NCBI GenBank assembly: GCA_017443595.1
Contig: JAFSYU010000005.1
Coordinates: 1 to 43,483, forward strand
Length of the DNA: 43,483 bases
Source: Clostridia bacterium
GTDB lineage: Bacteria; Bacillota; Clostridia; Oscillospirales; CAG-272
Reading direction: 5' to 3'
Positions within the stretch are counted from its first letter, which is position 1. Each line of letters starts with the position of its first letter. A model generated the notes under the pieces. That model had not been told where the DNA came from. It saw only the letters and a list, made by a program, of their open reading frames with translations, and made no database searches. Shown one piece after another: positions 1 through 8,076 of this stretch. A program made the position numbers and the translations under genes.

Positions 1-2
1 GA

Positions 3-1433
3 TACGCGCCGACCGTCGGGATGTATATGGACAACTACTTTCCCGAACACGACGTGCGTTTTATTGCCGTAAACGACCTTGTGGACAGCAACGACGGAGA
101 AAACGAGATCGCGCCGTTCAAGAACGTCATGAACGAGATGTACGCTCGCGACATCAGCAAGAAGGTACGCTCCGCACACCGTATTCGCGGCAACTGCGGA
201 GAACCGCTCGGTCAGCCGCCTTACGGGTATATCAAAGACCCACTGAACAAGAAAAAGTGGATCATCGAACCCGGCGCGGCGGAGATCGTGCGCGAGATCT
301 TCAAGATGTGTATGGAGGGTAAGGGCAACGAAACCATCGCCCGGATTCTTTCGGAACGTAAGATCCTGAACCCGACGGCATACTGGCACGACAGAGGGAT
401 CAATCGCGGCGGTAAGAAAATGCCGAGCGATCCGTACAAGTGGAAGTGCGTGACGGTATGGTCGATCCTTCAGAATCAGGAGTATTGCGGCGACGTGATC
501 AACTTCAAGACCTACTCCAAGAACTTCCGCAACAAGAAACGCTTGCCGAACGATCCCGACAACTGGGTGATATTCAAGGATGTTCACGAGCCGATCATCG
601 AACGCGCGGTGTTTGAACGGGTACAGGAGATCAAATCGCAGACCAAGCGCCGCGCCCCGAAGAACGACGGCGGAGAAAAGCATCTGCTTTCGGATTATCT
701 CTACTGCGGGGATTGTCACAAGAAGCTTTGGTATCACACGAACACGATCAACAAGGAGATCCACTATTTCTCTTGTTCCAACTATACCAAAGACTATCGC
801 GGCACTTGCCCGACAAGGCACTATATCCGCGCCGACGCTATCGAGCAGGTCGTGATGCTGGAGCTTCGCCGCCTTGCCGAATTCCTACAGGACGACGAGG
901 ACGCCTTCATCGAGATTCTGACGAACAAGACGAACGGAGATATTCTTAAGGAGCAGAAGTATTTGCAGGATGAGATCAACAAAGCTGTTGAAAGAAACGA
1001 GAAGGTGTCCGGCTTGTACGAAAAGCTCTACGAGGATCATGCCGAGAACAAGGTTTCGGAGGAATGGTTCATGCACATGTCGCAGAAGTACGAAACGGAG
1101 CGCCTTGAACTGAAAAACAAGATCAGCCGTTTTCGTAAAGATCTCGCCGAAGCCGACGCGCTCAAGATCGGTCAGCAGTCGTTCGTGAATGCGATCCGCC
1201 GGTTCCTGCAGGTGCAGACGCTCACCAGACCGTTATTGCAGGAACTGATCGACCACATCGACGTATTTGAGACGGAGGGCGTGGGCAAGAGCAGAGTGCA
1301 GCGTGTAGCGGTGTACTATCGTTTCGTCGGCTATATCGAAATACCCGAACTGCCGAAGCACCGGCACAACGTCAAAGCCGACACCCGCCAGGGCGTATCC
1401 GTCGAATACGTTCCGCAGATCGCCACAGCATAA
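3..1433 (+). CDS. Large serine recombinase, 5' end cut off by the window
   Basis: Site-specific DNA recombinase of the large serine family, which moves integrative elements by strand exchange. The frame is open from the first bases of the window, so the N-terminal catalytic domain with the nucleophilic serine lies upstream; the ATG at 21 is internal. Counting from that ATG, a recombinase domain spans about residues 55-165 (G-Q-P-P-Y-G-Y start). A zinc ribbon follows at about 226-270, with C229 and C232 and a second Cys pair near 253 and 264. A coiled coil spans about 300-385 and a DUF4368-like tail ends near 445. Isoleucine is almost always ATC here, whereas neighbouring genes favour ATA, which suggests recent arrival. 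It stops about 125 bp before a tRNA-Leu gene. Family assignment is confident; the element it serves cannot be identified. Confidence 0.9.
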   Translation, partial: YAPTVGMYMDNYFPEHDVRFIAVNDLVDSNDGENEIAPFKNVMNEMYARDISKKVRSAHRIRGNCGEPLGQPPYGYIKDPLNKKKWIIEPGAAEIVREIFKMCMEGKGNETIARILSERKILNPTAYWHDRGINRGGKKMPSDPYKWKCVTVWSILQNQEYCGDVINFKTYSKNFRNKKRLPNDPDNWVIFKDVHEPIIERAVFERVQEIKSQTKRRAPKNDGGEKHLLSDYLYCGDCHKKLWYHTNTINKEIHYFSCSNYTKDYRGTCPTRHYIRADAIEQVVMLELRRLAEFLQDDEDAFIEILTNKTNGDILKEQKYLQDEINKAVERNEKVSGLYEKLYEDHAENKVSEEWFMHMSQKYETERLELKNKISRFRKDLAEADALKIGQQSFVNAIRRFLQVQTLTRPLLQELIDHIDVFETEGVGKSRVQRVAVYYRFVGYIEIPELPKHRHNVKADTRQGVSVEYVPQIATA

Positions 1434-1518
1434 TAAAACGACAGCGTAGAAAGTTGTACGGAGCAGGCTCATCCGAACCTGCTCCGTACATAGAAAACCG
1501 CGCGAAAACAAAAGAAAA

Positions 1519-1556
1519 TCGAGTATCCATAACTCAAGTCCGTTATAGATACTCGA
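1519..1556 (-). terminator. Hairpin 3' of tRNA-Leu, likely its terminator
   Basis: Read on the minus strand just after the tRNA CCA, a 14-bp stem (CGAGTATCTATAAC with GTTATGGATACTCG, one U-G wobble) encloses an 8-nt loop and is followed by T-rich sequence (ATTTTCTTTTGTTTT). The odd pair is a wobble only in the minus-strand RNA, which supports transcription in the tRNA direction. Confidence 0.6.
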
Positions 1557-1558
1557 TA

Positions 1559-1645
1559 TGGTGCGGGTAAAAGGACTTGAACCTTCACGAAGTTGCCCCC
1601 ACAAGAACCTGAATCTTGCGCGTCTGCCAATTCCGCCACACCCGC
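1559..1645 (-). tRNA. tRNA-Leu (anticodon CAG)
   Basis: The minus strand reads GCGGGTG...TACCCGC as the acceptor stem, followed by discriminator A and an encoded CCA. The anticodon stem CAAGA/TCTTG carries loop TTCAGGT, giving anticodon CAG. The long variable arm and the GGTTCAAGTCC T-arm fit class II tRNA-Leu. It decodes CUG leucine codons. A recombinase gene lies just beyond its 3' end; the 3' ends of tRNA genes are common integration sites, but no duplicated tRNA end is visible inside the window. Confidence 0.95.
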
Positions 1646-1732
1646 GTTTTTTGTTGCCCGTTTATAATATCACAAAAAATACTTTTTGTCAAGATGTTTT
1701 TTATAAAAATTCCGCATTATCACGCGGAAGGC

Positions 1733-1766
1733 AAAAAACCGAGGACTGCCGGCAAAGCGGCAGCCC
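1733..1766 (-). terminator. Intrinsic terminator of the MBOAT/DHHW operon
   Basis: On the minus strand a 9-bp stem (GGGCTGCCG with CGGCAGTCC, one wobble) has a 5-6 nt loop and is followed by TCGGTTTTTT. It sits 8 bp after the stop codon of the DHHW gene. Confidence 0.75.
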
Positions 1767-1773
1767 TTTTATC

Positions 1774-3219
1774 TTACTTTTGTTCTTGTTGTCTGAAATA
1801 CGGTATGATCCTCGCCGCGGCGTTTGAGATCTTTGCGTCGTTCATGAACGTTTCCATGTTATACAGCACGAGGATATGCGCAAGATCGGGGTCGGACAGA
1901 TATTCCGAAAAATCGTTATCGCTTGTTCTCAGATCAAGTATTATAAGATCGAAATGTCTGGCCAGGAAAGGCACGATACTGTTGCCGAAGCTGTCTTTTA
2001 TAAGTATCATTTTAGGTCTTGCCTCACCGTTTTTCGTCACTGTCGTAACCGCGTTGTTGCCGCTGTCGCCCGTGTCGTCCGAGCCTATGAAAACACCGTA
2101 CTTATCGTTTATATCCCTGTATTTATCCTGATTGTAGAATCCCTGCAGAGTCGTTGTTTTAGTGCCGTTTATTATCGTTGTCGTATAGTCCGTATCGCCC
2201 TCGTATCTGAAAAGCTCTATCGTATCGGCACCGCCGAAAGCGGCGCCGGCTTTTGCATACGTCGTGCCGATAAATGAAGCAGTATACGTTTCTCTTGTAA
2301 ACGTATCGAGTGCGTACGGCTCTATTCCGTAGGAGCTTATTATTTCACAGTAAGCGTGATACGCGCCGAGCGACGTCCAGTGATGGTCCGTCTTATAATA
2401 AACGTATTCCCCGGCTCTGAAATGCAGATTGAGCAAACCTTTGAGATCGACGACGCTGACGTTATCCTCCTGCACCTGATCGTTGTAGGCGCTCCAGTAA
2501 ACGCCTCTGTGCGTTTCTTCTTCCGTGGGAAAGAGAGGAGGGAGCTTGTTTTCCGGAACAACGTCAATAGTCCTGCCGGCTATCGCGGTGCGCAGATCTA
2601 TCCCTTCCGGCAGGCTTTGTTCTATACCGGAGAGCAGATGGACGTTGTATTTTATCGTTTCCGCGGCGTCCTCATACGTCCGGTCGCGCAGCGTACCGTC
2701 CTCATTCTTGGTGACGCCGGAAACGCTGTCTTTCTTTATCAGATATTCGCCAGCGAACAAAACGTCGTTGTTTTCCTGCTTTAGCATACCTATCTCAGCC
2801 GCGGCTTTTACGACGCGGAGCTGATCGCGGAACGGGAACTGATCCGCGTAGTAATCGCCTATTTCGTCGGAAAACACTTTGTAACTGTTTCCGAGTTCGG
2901 CTGTATACGCTTTTTTCTCGTCTTCCGTCATCGTCATCAGCTTGAGATCGCGCTTCAGATCGTTTAATATCCGGCTGAACGAAAGCGACGGCATCTGTGC
3001 AAGCGTGCGTTTTTCCGTTTCCGAATACGTTTTATCTTTGATAACGAAGAACGCTATACCGAAGAAGAGGATGAACGCGCAGAACGATGCGAGTATCGCA
3101 ATATCGGTCTTTCTCGTTTTGCTCTTCATTTGCAGCTGCTTATCAAGAAGTATTTCGGCTTCGGGCTTTTGTTTTTGTTTCTTTGCCGGAGTTTCAACTT
3201 TTATCTCATTGTTATCCAT
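1774..3219 (-). CDS. DHHW-family membrane-anchored protein (AlgJ/AlgX-like O-acylation partner)
   Basis: Probable extracytoplasmic SGNH-like esterase/transferase that works with the adjacent MBOAT protein to O-acylate an exported polysaccharide. The 481-residue protein has a Lys-rich cytoplasmic start, one membrane segment at about 40-60, and a large outer domain. It carries the D-H-H-W signature at 278-281 and a D-S-F-G-N-S motif at about 409-414 that may supply the nucleophilic serine. The start follows a GGAGG-type site 15 bp after the MBOAT stop codon, so the two genes form an operon. The family is recognised from the DHHW motif and the pairing. The acyl donor and polymer are unknown; alginate itself is unlikely in this background. 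Confidence 0.85.
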   Translation of the reverse strand: MDNNEIKVETPAKKQKQKPEAEILLDKQLQMKSKTRKTDIAILASFCAFILFFGIAFFVIKDKTYSETEKRTLAQMPSLSFSRILNDLKRDLKLMTMTEDEKKAYTAELGNSYKVFSDEIGDYYADQFPFRDQLRVVKAAAEIGMLKQENNDVLFAGEYLIKKDSVSGVTKNEDGTLRDRTYEDAAETIKYNVHLLSGIEQSLPEGIDLRTAIAGRTIDVVPENKLPPLFPTEEETHRGVYWSAYNDQVQEDNVSVVDLKGLLNLHFRAGEYVYYKTDHHWTSLGAYHAYCEIISSYGIEPYALDTFTRETYTASFIGTTYAKAGAAFGGADTIELFRYEGDTDYTTTIINGTKTTTLQGFYNQDKYRDINDKYGVFIGSDDTGDSGNNAVTTVTKNGEARPKMILIKDSFGNSIVPFLARHFDLIILDLRTSDNDFSEYLSDPDLAHILVLYNMETFMNDAKISNAAARIIPYFRQQEQK

Positions 3220-3234
3220 AGCCGTCTCCTCCTT

Positions 3235-4653
3235 CTAAAACCTGAAATACAAAAACGGGTTGAAGCTGCTGTCTACCATGTACGCGGTGCATACGGTTAG
3301 TAAAACGACGCAGCCGACCGGCACGAGCACGCGCCAGACCTTGCCGAGCTTGAATTCGTTGAAATACAGTTTGTAAAACAGCTTTTTGGGCAGCGGCGTG
3401 CAGGCGATAACGAGTATCGCAATGAATATCAGATTGCGCAGTACAAGATACGCGTCCGCGGTGCTTGCAAAGGCGGAAGCTCCGACGCCGAACATATTTT
3501 TAAGATAAGCCCAGCCCTCGCCCGTGTTTTCAAACACGAATATGAGCCAGCCGAAAAGAACTATGAGCAGCGTGTAAATATGCCGTATAGCCTTAGGCAG
3601 CTTTTTCAGCCATTTGAGTAAGAAGCCTTTTTCCATCATGAGGATTATTCCGTAGAAAACGCCCCAGAGGATGTAGTTCCAGTAGGCTCCGTGCCATATA
3701 CCCGTAAGCATCCATACGATAAATAGGTTTCTGTACGTTTTAAACATTGAACAGTGCGAGCCGCCTAAGGGGAAATACACGTTGTCTCTAAACCACGTGG
3801 AAAGCGACATATGCCATCTGCGCCAGAAATCCGTAATGGAGTCCGCTATGTAAGGATAGTTGAAGTTTTCAAGGAATCTGAAGCCCATCATCTTGCCGAG
3901 CCCTATAGCCATATCCGAATACGCGGAGAAGTCAAAGTAAAGCTGCAGAGAATAGAAAATTATGCCGAGCCACGCGGCGACTACCGTGCGTTCGCCCGTC
4001 GGCACGTCGCGTATATTTGCCCACAGCTGACCGACAACGTTTGCAAAAAGTATTTTTTTGCAAAGGCCCGCCATGAACGTGCGTATGCCGGACGCAAAAA
4101 GATCAACGGTCTCTTTGCGTTCGTTCAACGCGTCGTCAACGTCCTTGTATCTTACTATAGGACCGGCGATAAGCTGCGGGAACAGCGTTACGTAAGCGCC
4201 GAATGAAGTTATTTTTTTCTGTACTGACGCGTCGCCTCTGTAAACGTCTATGACGTAGGAAAGCGCCTGGAAAGTATAGAATGAAATACCGATAGGCAGA
4301 GAAAGCCCGAGCAGCGGTATATTAACGCCGGGTATCAGGTTGATGATACTGCCGACGATAAAATCGTAATATTTGAAAAAGCCGAGTATCGCGAGGTTGA
4401 GGATGACGCTTACTATAAGCGCGGTCTTCGCTTTTTTCTTATCTGCCCTGAATTTGTCCACCAGGTAACCGCATACGTAGTCCACGATTATGGTAAAGAC
4501 CATAAGAAACAGATATATCGGTTCTCCCCATCCGTAGAACACAAGGCTGATCAATAGAAGCCAGATATTTCTTATCTTACGCGGGAAAAGGTAATAAAAC
4601 CCTATTGCAACTATAAGATACAGAAACAAAAACTCCAGAGTTGAAAATACCAT
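3235..4653 (-). CDS. MBOAT family O-acyltransferase (AlgI/DltB-like)
   Basis: Polytopic membrane O-acyltransferase that passes acyl groups across the membrane for modification of a cell-surface polymer. The 472 residues form about ten hydrophobic segments. Family landmarks include F-Y-T-F-Q-A-L-S-Y near 126, the W-R-R-W-H-M-S-L-S-T-W block near 275, and the invariant histidine in G-I-W-H-G-A at residue 321. The start has an AAGGAG site about 13 nt upstream and a good promoter behind it. It is the first gene of a two-gene operon with the DHHW protein, a pairing typical of exopolysaccharide acetylation. No polysaccharide synthase is next to it, so the substrate cannot be named. Confidence 0.9.
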   Translation of the reverse strand: MVFSTLEFLFLYLIVAIGFYYLFPRKIRNIWLLLISLVFYGWGEPIYLFLMVFTIIVDYVCGYLVDKFRADKKKAKTALIVSVILNLAILGFFKYYDFIVGSIINLIPGVNIPLLGLSLPIGISFYTFQALSYVIDVYRGDASVQKKITSFGAYVTLFPQLIAGPIVRYKDVDDALNERKETVDLFASGIRTFMAGLCKKILFANVVGQLWANIRDVPTGERTVVAAWLGIIFYSLQLYFDFSAYSDMAIGLGKMMGFRFLENFNYPYIADSITDFWRRWHMSLSTWFRDNVYFPLGGSHCSMFKTYRNLFIVWMLTGIWHGAYWNYILWGVFYGIILMMEKGFLLKWLKKLPKAIRHIYTLLIVLFGWLIFVFENTGEGWAYLKNMFGVGASAFASTADAYLVLRNLIFIAILVIACTPLPKKLFYKLYFNEFKLGKVWRVLVPVGCVVLLTVCTAYMVDSSFNPFLYFRF

Positions 4654-4688
4654 AAGTAAAGGGTTCTCCTTGTTTTTTGTTTTAGAAT

Positions 4689-4717
4689 ATTATATTACAA
4701 AATGATATTTAAATCAA
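4689..4717 (-). promoter_or_regulatory. Sigma-A promoter of the MBOAT operon
   Basis: On the minus strand TTGATT (4712-4717) and TATAAT (4689-4694) are separated by exactly 17 bp, placing the start point about 35 bp before the MBOAT ATG. Confidence 0.75.
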
Positions 4718-4963
4718 GACAATAAATATTTCGCGCCGTAAAAAATAAAGCGCCGGATTTGTAAATACTGCACAAAAATCAGACGCAAATATATCAATTC
4801 GGAATTAAGGAGTCGGCTTTGCCGACACCTGTTTTTATTCTTTCTTCTTTATTCTTTGTTATTTATTGTTTAAGATTTCCCACTTGACATTACGCGTTTA
4901 TTGTGATATTATATTATGAAAATCCGTAAAATTAAGGAAAATTGTCATAAAGGAGTGCGCAGC
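4718..4963. other. Divergent intergenic region between MBOAT and pheS
   Basis: This AT-rich gap carries the MBOAT promoter at one side and the pheS promoter at the other. Between them lies a short perfect hairpin (GTCGGC-TTT-GCCGAC, 4812-4826) followed by ACCTGTTTTTATT, which looks like a leftover terminator or repeat. I see no T-box features (no T-box sequence and no room for specifier stems) ahead of pheS. Confidence 0.5.
4884..4912 (+). promoter_or_regulatory. Strong sigma-A promoter of the pheS operon
   Basis: TTGACA (4884-4889), 17-bp spacer, TATTAT (4907-4912) with an extended TG one base upstream of the -10. The predicted start is near 4919, so the ATG at 4916 overlaps the promoter and cannot be the pheS start. 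Confidence 0.85.
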
Positions 4964-5962
4964 ATGGCACAGTTCATTGAGGAAAAAAAGCGTGAGCTTC
5001 AGGCAAAGCTTGAAAACAGCGACGCGCTTGACAAGCTTCAGGGCGTGGAATCGTCATTCAGAAAGGTTATGAAAGAGCTTTTCGCGGAGATGAAAGCGCT
5101 GCCTAACGAGCAGAAAAAAGAAGTGGGCGCGGCAATAAACGATTTCAAAAAAGAATTTGAGGAGCGCATTGCCGCCGCAAAGAAAAAAATATCAGAGTTG
5201 TCAAAGACCGACGCGGCGGTGGACCTCACCGTTCCTTCACCGGAATTCATACGCGGCAAGATCCATCCGCTTATCCGTGTAGGGCGTATGTTTGAGGACG
5301 TTTACAAAGAAATGGGCTTCAGCATAGCGTACGGACCGGAGATAGAAAACGATAAACACAATTACGAAATGCTCAATATGCCGTATTATCATCCGGCAAG
5401 AGATATGCAGGATACGTTTTATCTTGAATATCCCAAGGTGCTTCTGCGTTCGCATACGTCCTGCGTTCAGGTAAGATACATGCTTGAACACAAGCCGCCG
5501 TTTATGATAATCTCACCGGGCGTCGTTTACAGAGTGGACGAGATAGACCCGCAGCACACGCCGTGCTTCTACCAGGTGGAAGGCCTTGTAGTCGGAGAGG
5601 GCATAAACTTAGCCAATCTCAAATGGGCGGTCACTGAGAGCGTAAAGCGTGTTTTCGGACCGGAATACAAAGTAAAATTCTCACCGTGCTATTATCCGTA
5701 CACGGAGCCGTCCGCGGCGGTGGATATGGGCTGCATCATGTGCGGCGGCAAGGGCTGCAGAACGTGCAAGGGCACGGGCTGGATGAGAGTCGCCGGCGCC
5801 GGTATGGTGCATCCGAACGTGTTTGAAGCTGTCGGATACTCGCGCGACACCGTGGGGTTTGCATTCGGCTGGGGACTCAACCGTCTTCCCATGCTTTACT
5901 ACAAGATACTTGAAATGCGCAAGCTCTTTGAAAACGAAGTTTCCTTATGGGAACAGCTTTGA
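4964..5962 (+). CDS. pheS: Phenylalanine-tRNA ligase alpha subunit
   Basis: Catalytic subunit of the class II synthetase that charges tRNA-Phe. The start at 4964 is chosen because AAAGGAG lies about 7 nt upstream and the upstream in-frame ATG (4916) sits in the promoter. The 332 residues comprise an N-terminal coiled coil (about 1-75), motif 2 around F-Y-Q-V-E-G-L-V-V and motif 3 around G-W-G-L-N-R-L-P-M-L. A Cys4 knuckle (C257, C260, C265, C268; C-x2-C-x4-C-x2-C) interrupts the catalytic domain and probably binds zinc. pheT follows after 17 bp, and a sugar nucleotidyltransferase and galE continue the same transcript. Length is normal for the bacterial subunit. Confidence 0.93.
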   Translation: MAQFIEEKKRELQAKLENSDALDKLQGVESSFRKVMKELFAEMKALPNEQKKEVGAAINDFKKEFEERIAAAKKKISELSKTDAAVDLTVPSPEFIRGKIHPLIRVGRMFEDVYKEMGFSIAYGPEIENDKHNYEMLNMPYYHPARDMQDTFYLEYPKVLLRSHTSCVQVRYMLEHKPPFMIISPGVVYRVDEIDPQHTPCFYQVEGLVVGEGINLANLKWAVTESVKRVFGPEYKVKFSPCYYPYTEPSAAVDMGCIMCGGKGCRTCKGTGWMRVAGAGMVHPNVFEAVGYSRDTVGFAFGWGLNRLPMLYYKILEMRKLFENEVSLWEQL

Positions 5963-5979
5963 GGCGGAGGTGAAAAACA

Positions 5980-8064
5980 ATGTTTAAATTTTCATATAAC
6001 TGGCTCAAAGCCGAATCAGAGATAGAGACAGATTACGAAGAACTTCTGCACTGGCTTGACATACAGGGCTTTGAGATCGCTTCAATAGAAGATTACGGAG
6101 ACGACAAAGCCGTTGAGATAGAAGTCAAAGCCAACAGACCGGATATGCTGTCAGTCGCCGGCGTTCTGCGCGAATACTACGCGGGCAAAGGCAGAAGACA
6201 GATAAAGGATTTCACGCCTAAGGACGTCAACGTAAACTTCGGGTCCGACAACAGCGTTTTATCGCATAGAATCGTTGTCGATTCCAAAGACGTTCACAGA
6301 TATTGCGCCGCTGAGATCAAAGGCGTTGACAACACGGGTGAAACGCCGGAATACATCAAGGACAGACTTACAAAATCCGGTATCGCCTGCATCAACCCGA
6401 TAGTTGATATAAGCAACTACGTGCTTCTGCAGATAGGTCAGCCTATACACATTTTTGACGCGGACAAGGTCAAAGGCGACATCCGCATTGAAAACGTACC
6501 CGCGCCGACAAAATTCACGACGCTCGCGTCGACCGAGATAGAGCTGCCGACGGGCGCTCTGCTCATATCGGACGACGAAAACCCGCTCTGCGTAGCCGGA
6601 ATCATCGGCGGTCACGCGCCGGAAGTTACCGAAAGTACAAAGAATATTATCATAGAATCCGCTAATTTCGATCATATAATCGAGCGCGTCACGAGCAAGA
6701 AAACGCACGTTCAGACCGCGGCGTCATACCGCTTTGAACGCGGCGTATCGCCCGCGACGGCAAAGCTCGGCGCTCTCATCTGCGTTAAAATGATAACGGA
6801 GCTTTGCGGCGGTGAATATAATAAGACCGGATATATGCACACGGACGGCACCTCAGCCGCTTTGCAGAAAATGGTCGTTACCAGAAAGCGCGTAAATTCG
6901 CTTTTAGGTTCCGATCTTGACGTGCCGCAGATATGCAAGTATTTGAACGACTGCTTCTTTGAGACGGAGTGCAAAGACGGAGAAAACATCACCGTTACTG
7001 TCCCTGATTTCCGTCTTGATATAGATTACGACGTTGACGTTATAGAAGAAGTCGGGCGTATGTACGGATATCACAATATCGAGCCTCAGCCTATCAAGCT
7101 GTACGCTCCGTTCGTTGAAAACCCGGTAAACAAAAACGCAAACAAACTGCGCGATATAATGGTCGGTTTCGGCTTTATTGAAGTTTTGACGTACGGGTTT
7201 ATCCCCGGCAACAGTATGCAGATGCTTCATATAAAAGAAGATTCCGAATACTACGGCGATATAAAGATACTGAATCCGTTATCCAACTTCTATGAGCTGA
7301 TGCGTCCGTCGCTTGCATACGGACTTATATCAACGGCGATAGCGAATATGTCGGTCGGCAAAGGCGATCTGCGTATATTCGAGGTAGGCAAACGCTTCTT
7401 CCGTCAGAAAGACTACGAAGACGGCTATAATGAGAAAAATGTTTTTGCCGCGCTTATGACCGGCGTAAAACTCGGACGCGGCTTCGGCATAACCAAAGAC
7501 GCTAAATTCAGCGTTTACGACGCCGTTTCGCTGCTTGACGCGACGATGCGCGAATTCAACATCAAATATGAAATAAAGCCCACGGATGAGCTCGGTATGT
7601 TTGAGCAGGGCGCCGGCAGCGATATATACGTCTCGGGCAAGAAAATTGGATATATAGGAAAAATAGACCCGAAGGTTTTGGGCGAATTTGAAAACGGCAA
7701 ATTGGCGCGCGACGACGTTTTGTATGTCGAATTCTGCTTTGAGGGATTTGATGAAACGAAGCGCTGCATAGAATTTGACAGTATGTATCCGTCCGTCAAC
7801 AGAGAATATAACTTCCTTGTCAAAAACGGCATACACTTCACGGATTACGCGCCGGTGATAAAGGAAGCGTCCGGAATTATCGTCAACGTATCTCCGCGCG
7901 ACGTTTATACGGGAGCCGGCGTGCCCAAGGGCTTTACGTCCGTGCTTATAAGGATCGAGTACAACGATCCGACCCGCACGCTCGACTTTGAAGAGATAGC
8001 CGGAGTTGAGGCAAAATTCATGAAAGCGCTTTCCGACAAATACGGAATAACGCTTAAACTGTAG
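5980..8064 (+). CDS. pheT: Phenylalanine-tRNA ligase beta subunit lacking the N-terminal tRNA-binding domain
   Basis: Beta subunit of the PheS2T2 synthetase, carrying editing and tRNA-binding modules. The start has a GGCGGAGGTG site. The first 43 residues match the normal N-terminus (N-W-L-K and G-F-E-I-A-S-I-E-D). The sequence then passes directly to the block K-A-N-R-P-D-M-L-S-V at about 52-61, omitting the roughly 100-residue EMAPII-like OB domain that bacterial PheT usually has there. The B3/B4 editing region (about 100-275), B5 domain (about 290-365), catalytic-like core and C-terminal FDX-ACB domain (about 600-694) are present. At 694 residues it is about 100 shorter than typical. The frame is intact and the reading looks functional, so this is a domain loss and not decay. 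Confidence 0.92.
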   Translation: MFKFSYNWLKAESEIETDYEELLHWLDIQGFEIASIEDYGDDKAVEIEVKANRPDMLSVAGVLREYYAGKGRRQIKDFTPKDVNVNFGSDNSVLSHRIVVDSKDVHRYCAAEIKGVDNTGETPEYIKDRLTKSGIACINPIVDISNYVLLQIGQPIHIFDADKVKGDIRIENVPAPTKFTTLASTEIELPTGALLISDDENPLCVAGIIGGHAPEVTESTKNIIIESANFDHIIERVTSKKTHVQTAASYRFERGVSPATAKLGALICVKMITELCGGEYNKTGYMHTDGTSAALQKMVVTRKRVNSLLGSDLDVPQICKYLNDCFFETECKDGENITVTVPDFRLDIDYDVDVIEEVGRMYGYHNIEPQPIKLYAPFVENPVNKNANKLRDIMVGFGFIEVLTYGFIPGNSMQMLHIKEDSEYYGDIKILNPLSNFYELMRPSLAYGLISTAIANMSVGKGDLRIFEVGKRFFRQKDYEDGYNEKNVFAALMTGVKLGRGFGITKDAKFSVYDAVSLLDATMREFNIKYEIKPTDELGMFEQGAGSDIYVSGKKIGYIGKIDPKVLGEFENGKLARDDVLYVEFCFEGFDETKRCIEFDSMYPSVNREYNFLVKNGIHFTDYAPVIKEASGIIVNVSPRDVYTGAGVPKGFTSVLIRIEYNDPTRTLDFEEIAGVEAKFMKALSDKYGITLKL

Positions 8065-8076
8065 GAGGATGTTATA

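Noticed and set aside
4916..4963. Upstream ATG extension of pheS
   Set aside because: It overlaps the promoter -10 region, and a proper ribosome binding site precedes the ATG at 4964.
4718..4963. T-box leader before pheS
   Set aside because: The leader from the predicted start is only about 45 nt and has no T-box sequence or specifier stem.
5980..8064. pheT as a decayed or frameshifted gene
   Set aside because: The frame is continuous and all later domains are intact, so a clean domain loss is more likely.
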